Positions 52,083-61,194 of a DNA stretch of 64,000 bases are shown here, in pieces (the first letter of the stretch is position 1; every line of letters begins with the position of its first letter). The notes below the pieces were generated by a model, which saw nothing but the letters and a program-made list of their open reading frames with translations, made no database searches and had not been told where the DNA came from. Position numbers and translations under genes: made by a program. Source of the stretch: Nonomuraea roseoviolacea subsp. carminata (GTDB lineage Bacteria > Actinomycetota > Actinomycetes > Streptosporangiales > Streptosporangiaceae); the NCBI RefSeq assembly GCF_024172185.1, contig NZ_JAMZEC010000001.1, positions 620,001-684,000 of the forward strand, in the 5' to 3' direction.

Positions 52083-54974
52083 CTAGCCGAGGTCGCGCAG
52101 GAGGGCGTTCTCCAGGTGCACGGAGACGTCGGCCAGTCGCCAGCCCTCCTGCTCGGCGCGGCGGGCCAGGTCTTCGTGCAGCTCGGCGCGCACCGGGATG
52201 ATCTGGCCCCGTGAGTCGAGAATGGGCTGGTACTTGCGGCGGATCTCGTGGTCGTGGCGGCGGATGAAGGCGAGCAGCCCTTCATGGTCATGCGCCAGGT
52301 CGGTGACCGCCAGCACCGCCCTGTCCCTGAGCCAGGCGGGCATCGGGTAGTGCGCCCCGGCCTTCTCGACCACGCGCGCGGGATCGGTGGGGCCGGCGTC
52401 CTCCTGGGGCGGCGCGAAGCTTCCGGCCAGCACGAGCATCAGCCGGTCGGTGGGGAAACCGCCTGGCAGGGGACGGCCCTCGACCAGAGGTCTGACGACA
52501 CTCGTCAGCGCGCGCCGCGGGTGCCGGGCGAGCAGGACGTCGAGGGCGTCGACCAGGATCACGCCTCGGTGGATCGTCGCCGGCCTGCCCGAGGAGCGGG
52601 AGACCAGCTCCTCGACGAGCTCCGTCACCCACCACGGCTGCCCGGCGGCCTCGCCGGCCGCCTCCGCGTCCGGCCCGGTCAGCGCGCTCGCGTCCAGCAC
52701 CGCCCACGGCACGTCCCAGACCTCGGCCAGCGCCTCGACCAGGGCGGTGCGCTGGCCCGTGCGCGGGTCGACCAGGACGACGCACCGGCGGTCCGCCCCG
52801 CCGGCGGGTGAGCCGTAGTGCCTGCTGCTGGCCACCGCCAGGGCCTCCCTGGCACGGACGGCTCCCGGCAGGAGGCCCGCGAGCTTCCGCGAGACCTGGT
52901 GCGGGGTCAGCGCCCGGCCGCCGGCCGACGGCGAGACCAGGGCCGCCGAGTTCAACCCCCTGCCCACCAGCTCGGCGTCGATGATCAGCGCCGGCTCGCC
53001 GGGCTTCGCGCGCTCGAACATCGTGGCCGCCAGCGCGTTCTCCATGACGCCGCGCAGCCCGCGCGCCCCGACGCCGCGCAGGAGCGCCTCGCCGGCGATC
53101 CGCTCGACACCGTCCTGGGTGAAGACCGTGCCCTTCCTGCCCTGGAGGGCCAGCAGTTCCGCGTACTCGTGGGTCAGGCCGTTGTGCTCGTTCTGCAGGA
53201 TTCTGACCAGTTCGGCGTGGTCGAGCGGAAGCGTGGCCGTTATCACCGGGAACCGGCCCACCAGCTCGGGCAGGAAACCGTACTCGATGACGTCCTCAGG
53301 CAGGATGTGGTCCATGAGCGCGGCCCGGTCGCCCAGGGCGTCCTGAGGCAGGCTGAGCCTGCGCGCCACGTGCTCGGCGAGGCCGTTGAAGGCGCCGAGG
53401 CACACGAACAGCACGTTCTTGGTGTCGAACTGGTAGAAGTCGAGATTGCCCGACAGTTCCGAGTCACCCTTGGGGACGTCCACCACCGACCCCTCGACGA
53501 GCTTGAGCAGCTCCTGCTGCACAGCCCCGCTGGAGGCCCTGCTGCGCTCTCCGTGTCCGAGGGCAAGCTTGTCGAACTCGTCGACGCAGACGATGCCGTA
53601 CTCCGCCCTGCGCAGGTTGAAGGAGCTGGCGATCAGCAGCCGGTAGAGCATCTTCTCCACCGTCATCCCGCCGTAGCCGGTGCTGCTCAGCACGGTGGCG
53701 TTGGCGATGACGAACGGCACGTCGAGGAAGCGGGCTATCGTCTCGACCAGCATCGTCTTGCCTGTGCCGGTCGGGCCGAGCATCATCACGTTGGCCTTGC
53801 GGATGGCCACGGGCGGCGCCTCGAACCTGTTGGCCATCGTCAGCCGCAGGTAGTGGTTGCTGACCGCGACGGCCAGCCGCTCCTTGGCGGTGCGCTGGCC
53901 CTCGATCCTGCTGTCCAGGTGCCGCACGATGTCGGGCGGGTCACGCAGGTCCACGCGGGGCAGGATGCGCGTCTTGGCGTCGATGAAGTCGTCCAGCGTC
54001 AGTCGCGTGGCCGACCGGGCGCCCGCGGCGTCGGCCGCCCAGTGCACGAGCTGCCGCAGCTCCGCGCCGGTGAACCCGGCGACCCCGGCGGCGATGGCCC
54101 GGATGTCCACCCCGGCGACGAGATCGTGCTCCTTCAGCAGCAGCCGCAGGATGTCGGCGCGTTGCTCCTCGTCCGGCAGCTCCAGGTCGATGCGCAGAGC
54201 GAAGCGGGTCGGCGCGAACAGCGCCCGGTCGATCACCCGGGGCCTGCTGGTGGCCGCGATGACGTAGACCCGGCCGTTGGCGTCGAGATCGTCCATGGCG
54301 GTCATCAGCTGCGCCATCGTGCGGTGGGCCTCGGCGTCACCGCCGGCGCCGACGCTGGGCCCGCTGCTGCGCTCCGCGGCGATCAGGTCGATCTGGTCGA
54401 TGAAGACGACGACCGGCTTGCTGCCGGCGCTCCTGCGCGCCTCGACGAACGCCTGCCGCATCCGGCTGGAGCCCATGCCGATGAGGATCTCGTGGAACTC
54501 GGCCCCCGAGTAGGTGTACAGGGAGGCGTTCGCCTCACCGGCGATGGCCCGCGCGAGAGCGGTCTTGCCGCACCCGGACGGCCCGGCGATCAGAACCGCC
54601 CGCGGCACGTCGCCTCCCAGCATGCCGGACGGCTTGCGCAGCCAGGCGACGACCGGTTCGAGCTCCTTCTTCACCTCGTCGAGCCCGCCGAGCCGGGCGA
54701 AGCGTTCGTCCGGCTGCTCCGCCGACCGGCCGAGGCTCTGCACCTGCTGGGGCTGGTTGGCGGCGATCTGCCGCAGGCCACCCGCCAGCATCCTGATCGC
54801 CAGCCCGACGAAGATCAGCGGGAGGCTCACGGCCAGGACCAGCGCCCACGGCACGCCGATGAGCCAGGTGGCCGCCGTCTTGATCCACGGTCCCAGGTTG
54901 CGCCATTCGCCGCTGAACACCAGGTAGAACGCGATCGCGAGGGACGGCACCGCCAGCGGCCTCAGGTACTTCAC
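52083..54974 (-). CDS. Membrane-anchored multi-AAA protein: FtsH-like plus ClpX-like ATPases
   Basis: A 963-residue protein with two N-terminal helices (about 7-22 and 37-60). AAA-1 (about 95-340) resembles FtsH: Walker A GPSGCGKT (131-138) but Walker B FIDQID with Gln194 where the hydrolytic Glu should be. AAA-2 (about 352-665) resembles ClpX: GPTGTGKT (400-407), VDEFDKLA (D465, E466), QQELLKLVEGSVVDVP and GFLPELVGRFP. A third, C-terminal P-loop-like region has lost the GKT lysine (DPRTGQRTA). There is no HExxH protease domain or ClpX zinc finger. It follows the CHAT gene by 13 bp on the same strand, so it probably works with that protease as substrate remodeller or switch. Confidence 0.85.
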   Translation of the reverse strand: MKYLRPLAVPSLAIAFYLVFSGEWRNLGPWIKTAATWLIGVPWALVLAVSLPLIFVGLAIRMLAGGLRQIAANQPQQVQSLGRSAEQPDERFARLGGLDEVKKELEPVVAWLRKPSGMLGGDVPRAVLIAGPSGCGKTALARAIAGEANASLYTYSGAEFHEILIGMGSSRMRQAFVEARRSAGSKPVVVFIDQIDLIAAERSSGPSVGAGGDAEAHRTMAQLMTAMDDLDANGRVYVIAATSRPRVIDRALFAPTRFALRIDLELPDEEQRADILRLLLKEHDLVAGVDIRAIAAGVAGFTGAELRQLVHWAADAAGARSATRLTLDDFIDAKTRILPRVDLRDPPDIVRHLDSRIEGQRTAKERLAVAVSNHYLRLTMANRFEAPPVAIRKANVMMLGPTGTGKTMLVETIARFLDVPFVIANATVLSSTGYGGMTVEKMLYRLLIASSFNLRRAEYGIVCVDEFDKLALGHGERSRASSGAVQQELLKLVEGSVVDVPKGDSELSGNLDFYQFDTKNVLFVCLGAFNGLAEHVARRLSLPQDALGDRAALMDHILPEDVIEYGFLPELVGRFPVITATLPLDHAELVRILQNEHNGLTHEYAELLALQGRKGTVFTQDGVERIAGEALLRGVGARGLRGVMENALAATMFERAKPGEPALIIDAELVGRGLNSAALVSPSAGGRALTPHQVSRKLAGLLPGAVRAREALAVASSRHYGSPAGGADRRCVVLVDPRTGQRTALVEALAEVWDVPWAVLDASALTGPDAEAAGEAAGQPWWVTELVEELVSRSSGRPATIHRGVILVDALDVLLARHPRRALTSVVRPLVEGRPLPGGFPTDRLMLVLAGSFAPPQEDAGPTDPARVVEKAGAHYPMPAWLRDRAVLAVTDLAHDHEGLLAFIRRHDHEIRRKYQPILDSRGQIIPVRAELHEDLARRAEQEGWRLADVSVHLENALLRDLG

Positions 54975-54987
54975 AGCGTCTCCCCGC

Positions 54988-57900
54988 TCAGGGTCCGGTA
55001 TGGGTGAACAGCGCCCAGACGAGCGGGGCGTAGGGCATGCGGTCCCGCAGCTCCAGGACCGCCTCGTGCAGCGCCACGGCGGTGCCGGCCGCGTCCATGC
55101 CGCCCCGGCCGTCGCCCAGCCGCCGGTAGACCTGCGCCGCGACGTGGGGAGCCGTACTGTCCTCGAGCTGCCATTGAGCGCCGATCACGTGGCGGTATCC
55201 CGCCAGGTGCACGGCGGACGACAGCGTGATGGCCTCGTCGGAGAGCCGTTCGTCGCCACGCGAGGTGTCGCAGCCGGACAGGAACGCCAGCCGCGCGTGG
55301 TCGGACAGGTCGAGCACCGCCAGGTCGCGGACCGTCAGCGGCCCGTCCTGGAGGGCCAGCCAGGCGTGGAACGGGCTGGCCGTGTCCTGGGCGCCGTGGC
55401 AGGCGAAGTGCACCCAGGGGCTGGCCCGCAGCACGGTGACCACGGCCTCGCGGGTGGCGCTCGTCCCTCGCAGCGTGCGGGCGCTGGGGAAGCACTCGCG
55501 GAAGATCTCCTCCTCGCGGGCCGCGCCCGGCAGGTCGGCCGCGCCCGGCGTCGTGGGCATGGACACGACCAGCGGCTGGCCGCCGGGCCGCGAGACGGGC
55601 GGCGGAAGCGAGCGGACGTGCGCCAGCGCCCGCACGGTGGGGGTGTACGAGGACACCACCCGGTCCAGCACCGTACGCGGTCGCGGGTCATGCCGCGTGC
55701 GGTGGTCCCCGGAGGCGTGCAGCGGGAGGAAGACCGCCAGCCCGGTCGGGCACCACCAGACCCGCCGCGCGCCGGGCAGCCGGTCGAGCACCGGCTCCGT
55801 GACGGCGTCCCAGACCCAGCGGAGGGTGTCCTGGACGGTCTGCCTGGCCGTCAGCCGGTCGTCGAACTCACGCGCGCCCCCGCCGAGCGCCTCGATCGCC
55901 TCGGTGAAGCCCGTCACCCGGTCCTCGACCGCCTGCGCGGACAGGTCCGGCAGCGGCACGACCGTGACCTCCCCGTCGGCGACGACGAGGGCGTCGCAGC
56001 GGTAGCGGCTGACGTTGATGACGACCACGGGGCCGTCGGAGGCGGCCGCGGCCAGCCGGGTGAAGTCCATCGACCGGTGGAAGTTCTCGAACCCCGGCTG
56101 CTGGCGGATCTCGGCCACCAACGCGGCGTGCCGCCTGGCCGCCGCGTGTCGTCGGTCCATGTCGGCGGACTGGTCGTCGAGATCGGCGTAGACCTCCGTG
56201 AGGCGGCCGGCCAGCTCGGGCAGCTCCCGGGCCAGCCGGTCGCGGTCGGCTCTGGCGTCGAGCGCCTGCGCCAGCAGGACTCCCCGGCCCTGCTCCAGCA
56301 GCTCGATCGCGAGGCGCGCGTCGCCGGTCTCCAGCGCGCAGGCGGCCGCGTCGCCGGCGGCCCCCTGGAATCGCGCGAGCAGCCGTTCCTGGTCACCGCG
56401 GCTCAGGCCGCGCCAGGCCATGACCTCCAGCAGCCCCACCATGACCCCGAATCCCTGGACGGCCAGCGCGAAGTCACCCTGGCCCGCGGCGAGGCGCCCC
56501 CACAGTCTGGCGGCGCCCGCGCGCGAGCCCGCCGGGGCCGCCTCGATGACCGCGGCCTCGCGCAACGCCTCGATCGCCTCGGCCCGCAGCCGCTCCGCCT
56601 CGCCCGGCTCGTCGTCGGCCCAGCGGTCGAGGAGCAGGGCCAGCTCGTTGAGCACGCTGGCCCGGCGCGGCTGTTCAGGGGTCATCAGGTCCAGGGTCTC
56701 GCGCAGGAGGCGCACCGCCTTGTCGTACGAGGCGGGCTCCCCCGTGACCTTGGCACGCAATGACAGGCCGACGCCCAGCGCGGAGAGCCACATGGGGTAT
56801 TCGGCGTGCGTGACCGGCCCGGCCGCGACCGCGCCCTGCAGCATGTCGACGGCGTCGTCGAGATCGTCGATCACATGGGCGGGCCTGGGGCCGTCCCGCA
56901 CCTCGTGGACGAGCCCCGCCAGCGCGTCGGCGTCGGCCGGCAGGGAGATCTCACCGCGTGCCAGGCCCTGGATCAGGTGGGTGATCTTCCGCTCCCGCTC
57001 GGTCACCAACGCGGCCTCAGCCTGCGCGATCAGCGCCAGCCCGAGGCTGGCCATCATGCCCGCCCGGCTCACGTGCGTGTCGCCGAGCCTGGCCAGGCCG
57101 GTGCGCAGCAGCTCGACCGCGTCGCCGGGCGCCGCCGCCCGGTCGTGGACCATGAGCGCGTTGGCCAGGTTCCGCGTGGCCAGGCCGCCGACCGGCGTCT
57201 CCTGGGGGACGGAGGCGACGGACTCACGCAGGACCAGCCGTGCCTCCTCCAGCGCGGCCATGTCGTCGTACTGGACGTACCGCTGGACCAGGGCGCTGCC
57301 GAGGTTGGACAGGTAGGTGCCGCGCAGGGTGTGCTCGTGCGGCGTCAGCCGGATGCACGCGCGCAGCGCCTCGATCGCGTCGTCCAGATCCTTCTCCAGC
57401 CCGAGGTCCTCGAACCGCGCGATCAGGGAGCCGCCGAGGTTGGCGCGGTAGAGGGCGGCGTCGTAGTGGTGGTCGGGGGTGGCCCGCACCGCCTCCCGAT
57501 GCGCCTCGATCGCGCCGTCGATGTCCTCCCGGCGGCGCCAGCGCTCGTAGGCGTGGTGCAGGGCGGTGCCGAGGCCGGTGAGGGCCATGCCGCGGTTGGC
57601 GTGGTCGGGCGGCGTCAGCGCCACCCCCTCCCTGTACAGCCGCAGGCACTCGGTCAGGTGCTCCTCGCGCCCCGTGATCTCGTAGGCGATCGAGGAGGTG
57701 TTGGCGAGGTTGGCCAAGAACAGGCCGCGCTCCGGGTCGCCCTCGGGTAACCGCTCGATGCCCGCCTCCAGCAGGTCCTGGGTCGCCCTGAGGTCGGCGG
57801 TGGTGCCGGTCGTCTGCATCCTTCGCCCCATCGCGGTGCCCAGAGCGGACAACAGCTCGCCGTACGCGGGATGCCCGCCGGGCAGTTCCGCCAGGGTCGC

Positions 57901-58845
57901 GCGCATGGCCGTGATGACCTCGTCGAGGAGCGTGAGCCGGCCTGACGTCATCGCGACGATCGAGGCGTAGTAGGCGATGTGCACCAGGTGTTCGGTCCGG
58001 AGGGCGTGCTCCTCCGGCAGCAGCGTCATCTGCTCGCGGAAGTGGGCGACGAGCCGGTCCACGGTGACGACCCGCTCCGAGAAGTCGATGCCGTGGTCGA
58101 GCACCCAGCCGAGCGCCCCCCTGATGCTGCGCCGGTCGATCTCGGCCGCGGTCGGGAAGCGCTGCCGCACGACCTCCAGCAGCTCGCGCAGGTGCCGGTC
58201 GCGCTCGGGCAGGTCCGCTCGCTGCACGAGCAGCGTGGCCAGCTTGACCACCCGCGACAGGTAGTAGGCGTGGTGGGGGCTGGTCTCCCGCACCAGCCGG
58301 GTCAGGATCGCGTGGGTCTCGTCCTGGTACTCCCTGAGCCGCTCCGGGTGCAGCTCGGCCTGCATCTCCAGCGCCAGGACCAGGTTGACCGTCGCCGAGT
58401 CGCGCAGCTCGGGATCCAGCCCCGGGCTCTCGCACACCTCGCGGAGCAGGGCGACGGCCTCGTCCAGCACGGCGCGGTTCTCCGCCGCCGTGCTCCGGTC
58501 CGGCCGGTGCAGCTGGTAGATGTTCAGCAGCGCCGTGGCCCGGCTCAGCCCGGCCGCCACACCGGCATCGGTGCCCTCGGCCAGCCCTGCGGCGCTGCGG
58601 TGGACGGCGAGCGCCTCCGCGATGTCCTCGATCCGCCCGACGTGGTCGAACCTCATCGACAGCCCGTCGCCGAGCGCCGACAGCCAATCCGCCCGCTCGG
58701 GATGGCTGTCGGGCACCCGCTCCAGCGCGTCCCTGAGCGTCTCCAGCGCCTCGTCGAGCTGCCGAAGATCATGTGTCGACGGGTACTCGCGGATGTTCCA
58801 CGCCGCTTGTCGGGCGGCGCGCACGGCTCGGCGTCGTCGAAGCAT
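54988..58845 (-). CDS. TPR-CHAT caspase-like protease
   Basis: About 1285 residues. The first ~850 are TPR-like helical repeats (repeated GLGLSLRAK, LANLANTSS, NLGSALVQRY and similar units). The C-terminal ~300 residues form a CHAT domain of the separase/caspase class, with catalytic dyad His1150 (WVHFACHGAQD) and Cys1192 (LAFLSGCDTSRGDERLSDEAI). The chain ends WALFTHTGP, usual for CHAT. CHAT proteases act as effectors in several bacterial conflict and cell-death systems (for example in type III-E CRISPR Craspase and gasdermin activation). Start at 58845 is favoured over 58851 because of GGAGG spacing. Operon with the multi-AAA gene; divergent from a small Cys-rich protein and a membrane protein. 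Confidence 0.92.
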   Translation of the reverse strand: MLRRRRAVRAARQAAWNIREYPSTHDLRQLDEALETLRDALERVPDSHPERADWLSALGDGLSMRFDHVGRIEDIAEALAVHRSAAGLAEGTDAGVAAGLSRATALLNIYQLHRPDRSTAAENRAVLDEAVALLREVCESPGLDPELRDSATVNLVLALEMQAELHPERLREYQDETHAILTRLVRETSPHHAYYLSRVVKLATLLVQRADLPERDRHLRELLEVVRQRFPTAAEIDRRSIRGALGWVLDHGIDFSERVVTVDRLVAHFREQMTLLPEEHALRTEHLVHIAYYASIVAMTSGRLTLLDEVITAMRATLAELPGGHPAYGELLSALGTAMGRRMQTTGTTADLRATQDLLEAGIERLPEGDPERGLFLANLANTSSIAYEITGREEHLTECLRLYREGVALTPPDHANRGMALTGLGTALHHAYERWRRREDIDGAIEAHREAVRATPDHHYDAALYRANLGGSLIARFEDLGLEKDLDDAIEALRACIRLTPHEHTLRGTYLSNLGSALVQRYVQYDDMAALEEARLVLRESVASVPQETPVGGLATRNLANALMVHDRAAAPGDAVELLRTGLARLGDTHVSRAGMMASLGLALIAQAEAALVTERERKITHLIQGLARGEISLPADADALAGLVHEVRDGPRPAHVIDDLDDAVDMLQGAVAAGPVTHAEYPMWLSALGVGLSLRAKVTGEPASYDKAVRLLRETLDLMTPEQPRRASVLNELALLLDRWADDEPGEAERLRAEAIEALREAAVIEAAPAGSRAGAARLWGRLAAGQGDFALAVQGFGVMVGLLEVMAWRGLSRGDQERLLARFQGAAGDAAACALETGDARLAIELLEQGRGVLLAQALDARADRDRLARELPELAGRLTEVYADLDDQSADMDRRHAAARRHAALVAEIRQQPGFENFHRSMDFTRLAAAASDGPVVVINVSRYRCDALVVADGEVTVVPLPDLSAQAVEDRVTGFTEAIEALGGGAREFDDRLTARQTVQDTLRWVWDAVTEPVLDRLPGARRVWWCPTGLAVFLPLHASGDHRTRHDPRPRTVLDRVVSSYTPTVRALAHVRSLPPPVSRPGGQPLVVSMPTTPGAADLPGAAREEEIFRECFPSARTLRGTSATREAVVTVLRASPWVHFACHGAQDTASPFHAWLALQDGPLTVRDLAVLDLSDHARLAFLSGCDTSRGDERLSDEAITLSSAVHLAGYRHVIGAQWQLEDSTAPHVAAQVYRRLGDGRGGMDAAGTAVALHEAVLELRDRMPYAPLVWALFTHTGP

Positions 58846-58946
58846 CCGCATCCTCCCCCCATGGGGCCGGCAGAACCGTTCTCATCGCGTTGGAGCACCC
58901 TCCTGCGGTTCGTTTCCGGGGATGGGTGTGTTACCGCCCCTTCGCC

Positions 58947-58975
58947 TTGCCGCCCCTCGCGGCGGGTGGTAGACA
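58947..58975 (+). promoter_or_regulatory. Candidate promoter of the small-protein/membrane-protein pair
   Basis: TTGCCG-N17-TAGACA lies with its -10 box 7 nt before the ATG at 58983, so the transcript would be leaderless, which fits the lack of a ribosome site. It is in the 131-137 bp region shared with the divergent CHAT gene. Confidence 0.45.
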
Positions 58976-58982
58976 CCAAGCC

Positions 58983-59348
58983 ATGGCAGACCTGCCGGAC
59001 GACGGCCGCGCCTTGGCGGCTCTGTGCGAGAGCCTCCCCCGGCTGGTCCGCATGGCGGCGGCCGAGGGGTGGTCGGCGGAGCTCGACGAGGCCCGGCGCG
59101 CGGTGCGCCACGGCGAGCGACGCCCCAAGGAGGTCGTCGACGAGCTGAGCCGGATGCTCGGCCTGGACGTCCTGGCCCGCGGCAAGCCGGTCATCCCCGA
59201 CCTTCCATCGGCGGGGCACCTCCCGCCACCTCCGGGCGGATACCGCTGCCCGGAGAGCCGCTGCCCGCGCGACGCCCGGTCCGAGCCCGGCGGCGCTGTC
59301 CCGACCTGCGACGTCTATGAGCTGCCGCTGAAATACTCGCCGGGATGA
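58983..59348 (+). CDS. Small helical protein with C-terminal cysteine motif (CATRA-associated-small-protein-like)
   Basis: A 121-residue protein: helical residues 5-70 (DDGRALAALCESLPRLVRMAAAEGW; RPKEVVDELSRMLGLD), a Pro-rich hinge, and a C-terminal cysteine set, C89-P-x3-C94-P-R ... C109 (YRCPESRC; PTCDVYELPL), probably a metal or redox site. The layout resembles a small family I recall from CHAT/TPR conflict loci (CATASP, CATRA-associated small protein); not checked. It overlaps the next gene as ATGA, and is divergent from the CHAT protease gene. Confidence 0.72.
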   Translation: MADLPDDGRALAALCESLPRLVRMAAAEGWSAELDEARRAVRHGERRPKEVVDELSRMLGLDVLARGKPVIPDLPSAGHLPPPPGGYRCPESRCPRDARSEPGGAVPTCDVYELPLKYSPG

Positions 59349-60238
59349 CGGGGTTCCTGTCGAGCCTCGGGCAGAAGCTCGCCGAGCGATGGCTGGCCGT
59401 GCTCGTCCTGCCCGGCGCGCTCTTCGAAGGTGTGCTCTGGCTCGCCGCCGTGCTCGGTCACCGGCGCCCCTGGGACCTCCCGTTCCTGGCCGACCGGGCC
59501 GGCGCCCAGACCAGGGCCCTGGACGGCAAGCCCGTCGCGCAGGCCCTGCTGCTCGTCGCCCTCCTGTTGGGCGCGTTCGGGGCTGGGCTGGGCGCCAACG
59601 CGCTCGCGGGGCCGGTCGTGCGCTGCTGGTTCATGCGGGGTCCACGGTGGCTGGCCCGGCCCCTGGTCGAGCGGCGCAGGCAGCGCTGGGACGCCGCGCA
59701 CCGGGACTTCGACACGGCGACGGCGGGCCGGAACGAGAGCGCCGCGGACTTCCAGCGCCGCCGGGGCGAACTGGCCGCGCGGCGCAACGCCATCGCCCTG
59801 GCCCGCCCGTTCCGGCCGACCTGGATGGGCGACCAGATGGATGCCGTCGTCACCCGCGTCCACAACCGCTACGGCATCGACCTCGACGCCGCCTGGCCGC
59901 GCCTGTGGCTCGTCGTCCCCGATCACGTGCGCACCGCGATCGGCGACGCCCGCGCCGCCCTGTCCGGCGCCGCGACCACGGCGGCATGGGGCGTGCTGTA
60001 CCTGGGCACAGCGGCGATCACCCTGTGGTGGCCGGCGGCGCTGATCGGCGCGGTGACGATCGCGGTCGGCCACCGCAGAGGACGGGCGGCGACGGGGACG
60101 CTGGCCCAGGTGTGCGAGGCCACCGTGGACCTCTACGGGGCGGAACTGGCCAAGGCCCTCAACGTCCCGCTCGCCGACGGCCAGGTGACCCGGCCGGCCG
60201 GCTTCACCATCACCGAGCTCCTCCGCAAGGGCGCGTGA
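59345..60238 (+). CDS. Three-helix membrane protein linked to CHAT locus
   Basis: A 297-residue protein with helices at about 16-38, 62-86 and 218-246. Between the second and third is a basic, probably cytoplasmic helical section (ERRRQRWDAAHRDFDTATAGRNESAADFQRRRGEL; PTWMGDQMDAVVTRVHNRYGIDLDAAWPRLW). No enzymatic motif. Co-translated with the small cysteine protein, so it may be its membrane partner or the membrane end of the locus. Unknown family. Confidence 0.75.
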   Translation: MTGFLSSLGQKLAERWLAVLVLPGALFEGVLWLAAVLGHRRPWDLPFLADRAGAQTRALDGKPVAQALLLVALLLGAFGAGLGANALAGPVVRCWFMRGPRWLARPLVERRRQRWDAAHRDFDTATAGRNESAADFQRRRGELAARRNAIALARPFRPTWMGDQMDAVVTRVHNRYGIDLDAAWPRLWLVVPDHVRTAIGDARAALSGAATTAAWGVLYLGTAAITLWWPAALIGAVTIAVGHRRGRAATGTLAQVCEATVDLYGAELAKALNVPLADGQVTRPAGFTITELLRKGA

Positions 60239-60257
60239 AGCCGGTGGGAGCGCTCCG

Positions 60258-61130
60258 TCAGCCCTTGAGGACCTGCTCCCAGTCGACGCTCCCGGCCCAG
60301 TCGGCGTACGTGTGCCAGCGCACCGACGGGTAGGCGGCGCGCAGGGCGGCCGTGTCGACGAAGTCGGTGTTGCGCTCGAAGGCGTCGAACATCTCCGCCA
60401 CCTCCTCCCCCGCCCACTGCCGGACCATGTCGAGGGGCAGCCTCCGGTACGGGATCTCGCGGCCGATCGCCTCGCCGAGGATCCGGGCGGCCTCCTCGCC
60501 CGTGACGCGGTCGGAGGCGAGGTCGACGCGCCTGCCGACCATCTCGGCGGGGTTCTCGACGGCGTGGACGGCCAGGGCGGCGATGTCGGCGACCGCCACC
60601 TGGTCCAGCTCCTTGCCGGGCGACAGCGGGCTGGACAGGACTCCCTCGGCGAGGCCGCTGAAGCCGAGGTTGAGGGCGTTCTCCATGAAGTAGACGGGGC
60701 CGAGGACCGTCGCGGGCACCTGCCGTTCGCGCAGGTACGCCTCGACGAGCTGCTTGCTGTCGGCGTGGTCGACGTTGGTGGCCTCCAGGCGGTCGCCGCC
60801 GCGTACGGAGGAGTAGATGAGGTGGGCCCCGGCGCGCTCGGCGGCGTCCACGAGGCGCCGGCCCTGGGCGACCTCCTCCTCCTTGCCGCCGGCGCCGAAC
60901 GGCACGGACAGGCCGAAGACGGCGTCCACGCCGGTCGCCGCCCCCTGGAGCGCCCCGGCGTCGGCCAGATCGCCCGGGGCGAGCCGCGCGCCGGCGGCGG
61001 ACAGCGCCCGGGCGGCGGGCGACTCCTCCGAACGGACGTAGGCCACCACCTCGTGCCCGTGGTCCAGGAGCAGGCGGGCGACGGCGCCGCCCTGCTTGCC
61101 GGTGGCGCCGATGACGAGAACCTTGCTCAT
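60258..61130 (-). CDS. NmrA-like NAD(P)-binding protein
   Basis: A 290-residue NmrA/HSCARG-type atypical SDR. Rossmann motif VIGATGKQGGAVARLLL, then VRSEESPAARALSAAGARLAPGDLADAGAL and GPVYFMENAL. Lacks the YxxxK active site of classical SDRs, so it is a redox sensor or quinone/azo reductase-like protein. ATG at 61130 with AGGAG 7 nt upstream. Its promoter has MerR/SoxR-type architecture, implying induction by a redox or drug signal. Confidence 0.9.
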   Translation of the reverse strand: MSKVLVIGATGKQGGAVARLLLDHGHEVVAYVRSEESPAARALSAAGARLAPGDLADAGALQGAATGVDAVFGLSVPFGAGGKEEEVAQGRRLVDAAERAGAHLIYSSVRGGDRLEATNVDHADSKQLVEAYLRERQVPATVLGPVYFMENALNLGFSGLAEGVLSSPLSPGKELDQVAVADIAALAVHAVENPAEMVGRRVDLASDRVTGEEAARILGEAIGREIPYRRLPLDMVRQWAGEEVAEMFDAFERNTDFVDTAALRAAYPSVRWHTYADWAGSVDWEQVLKG

Positions 61131-61194
61131 GACGGTCTCCTGTAATCATGTAATCCGGGAAGAGGCGCGCGCTGCGGGAGCGGGCCCGGGCACG

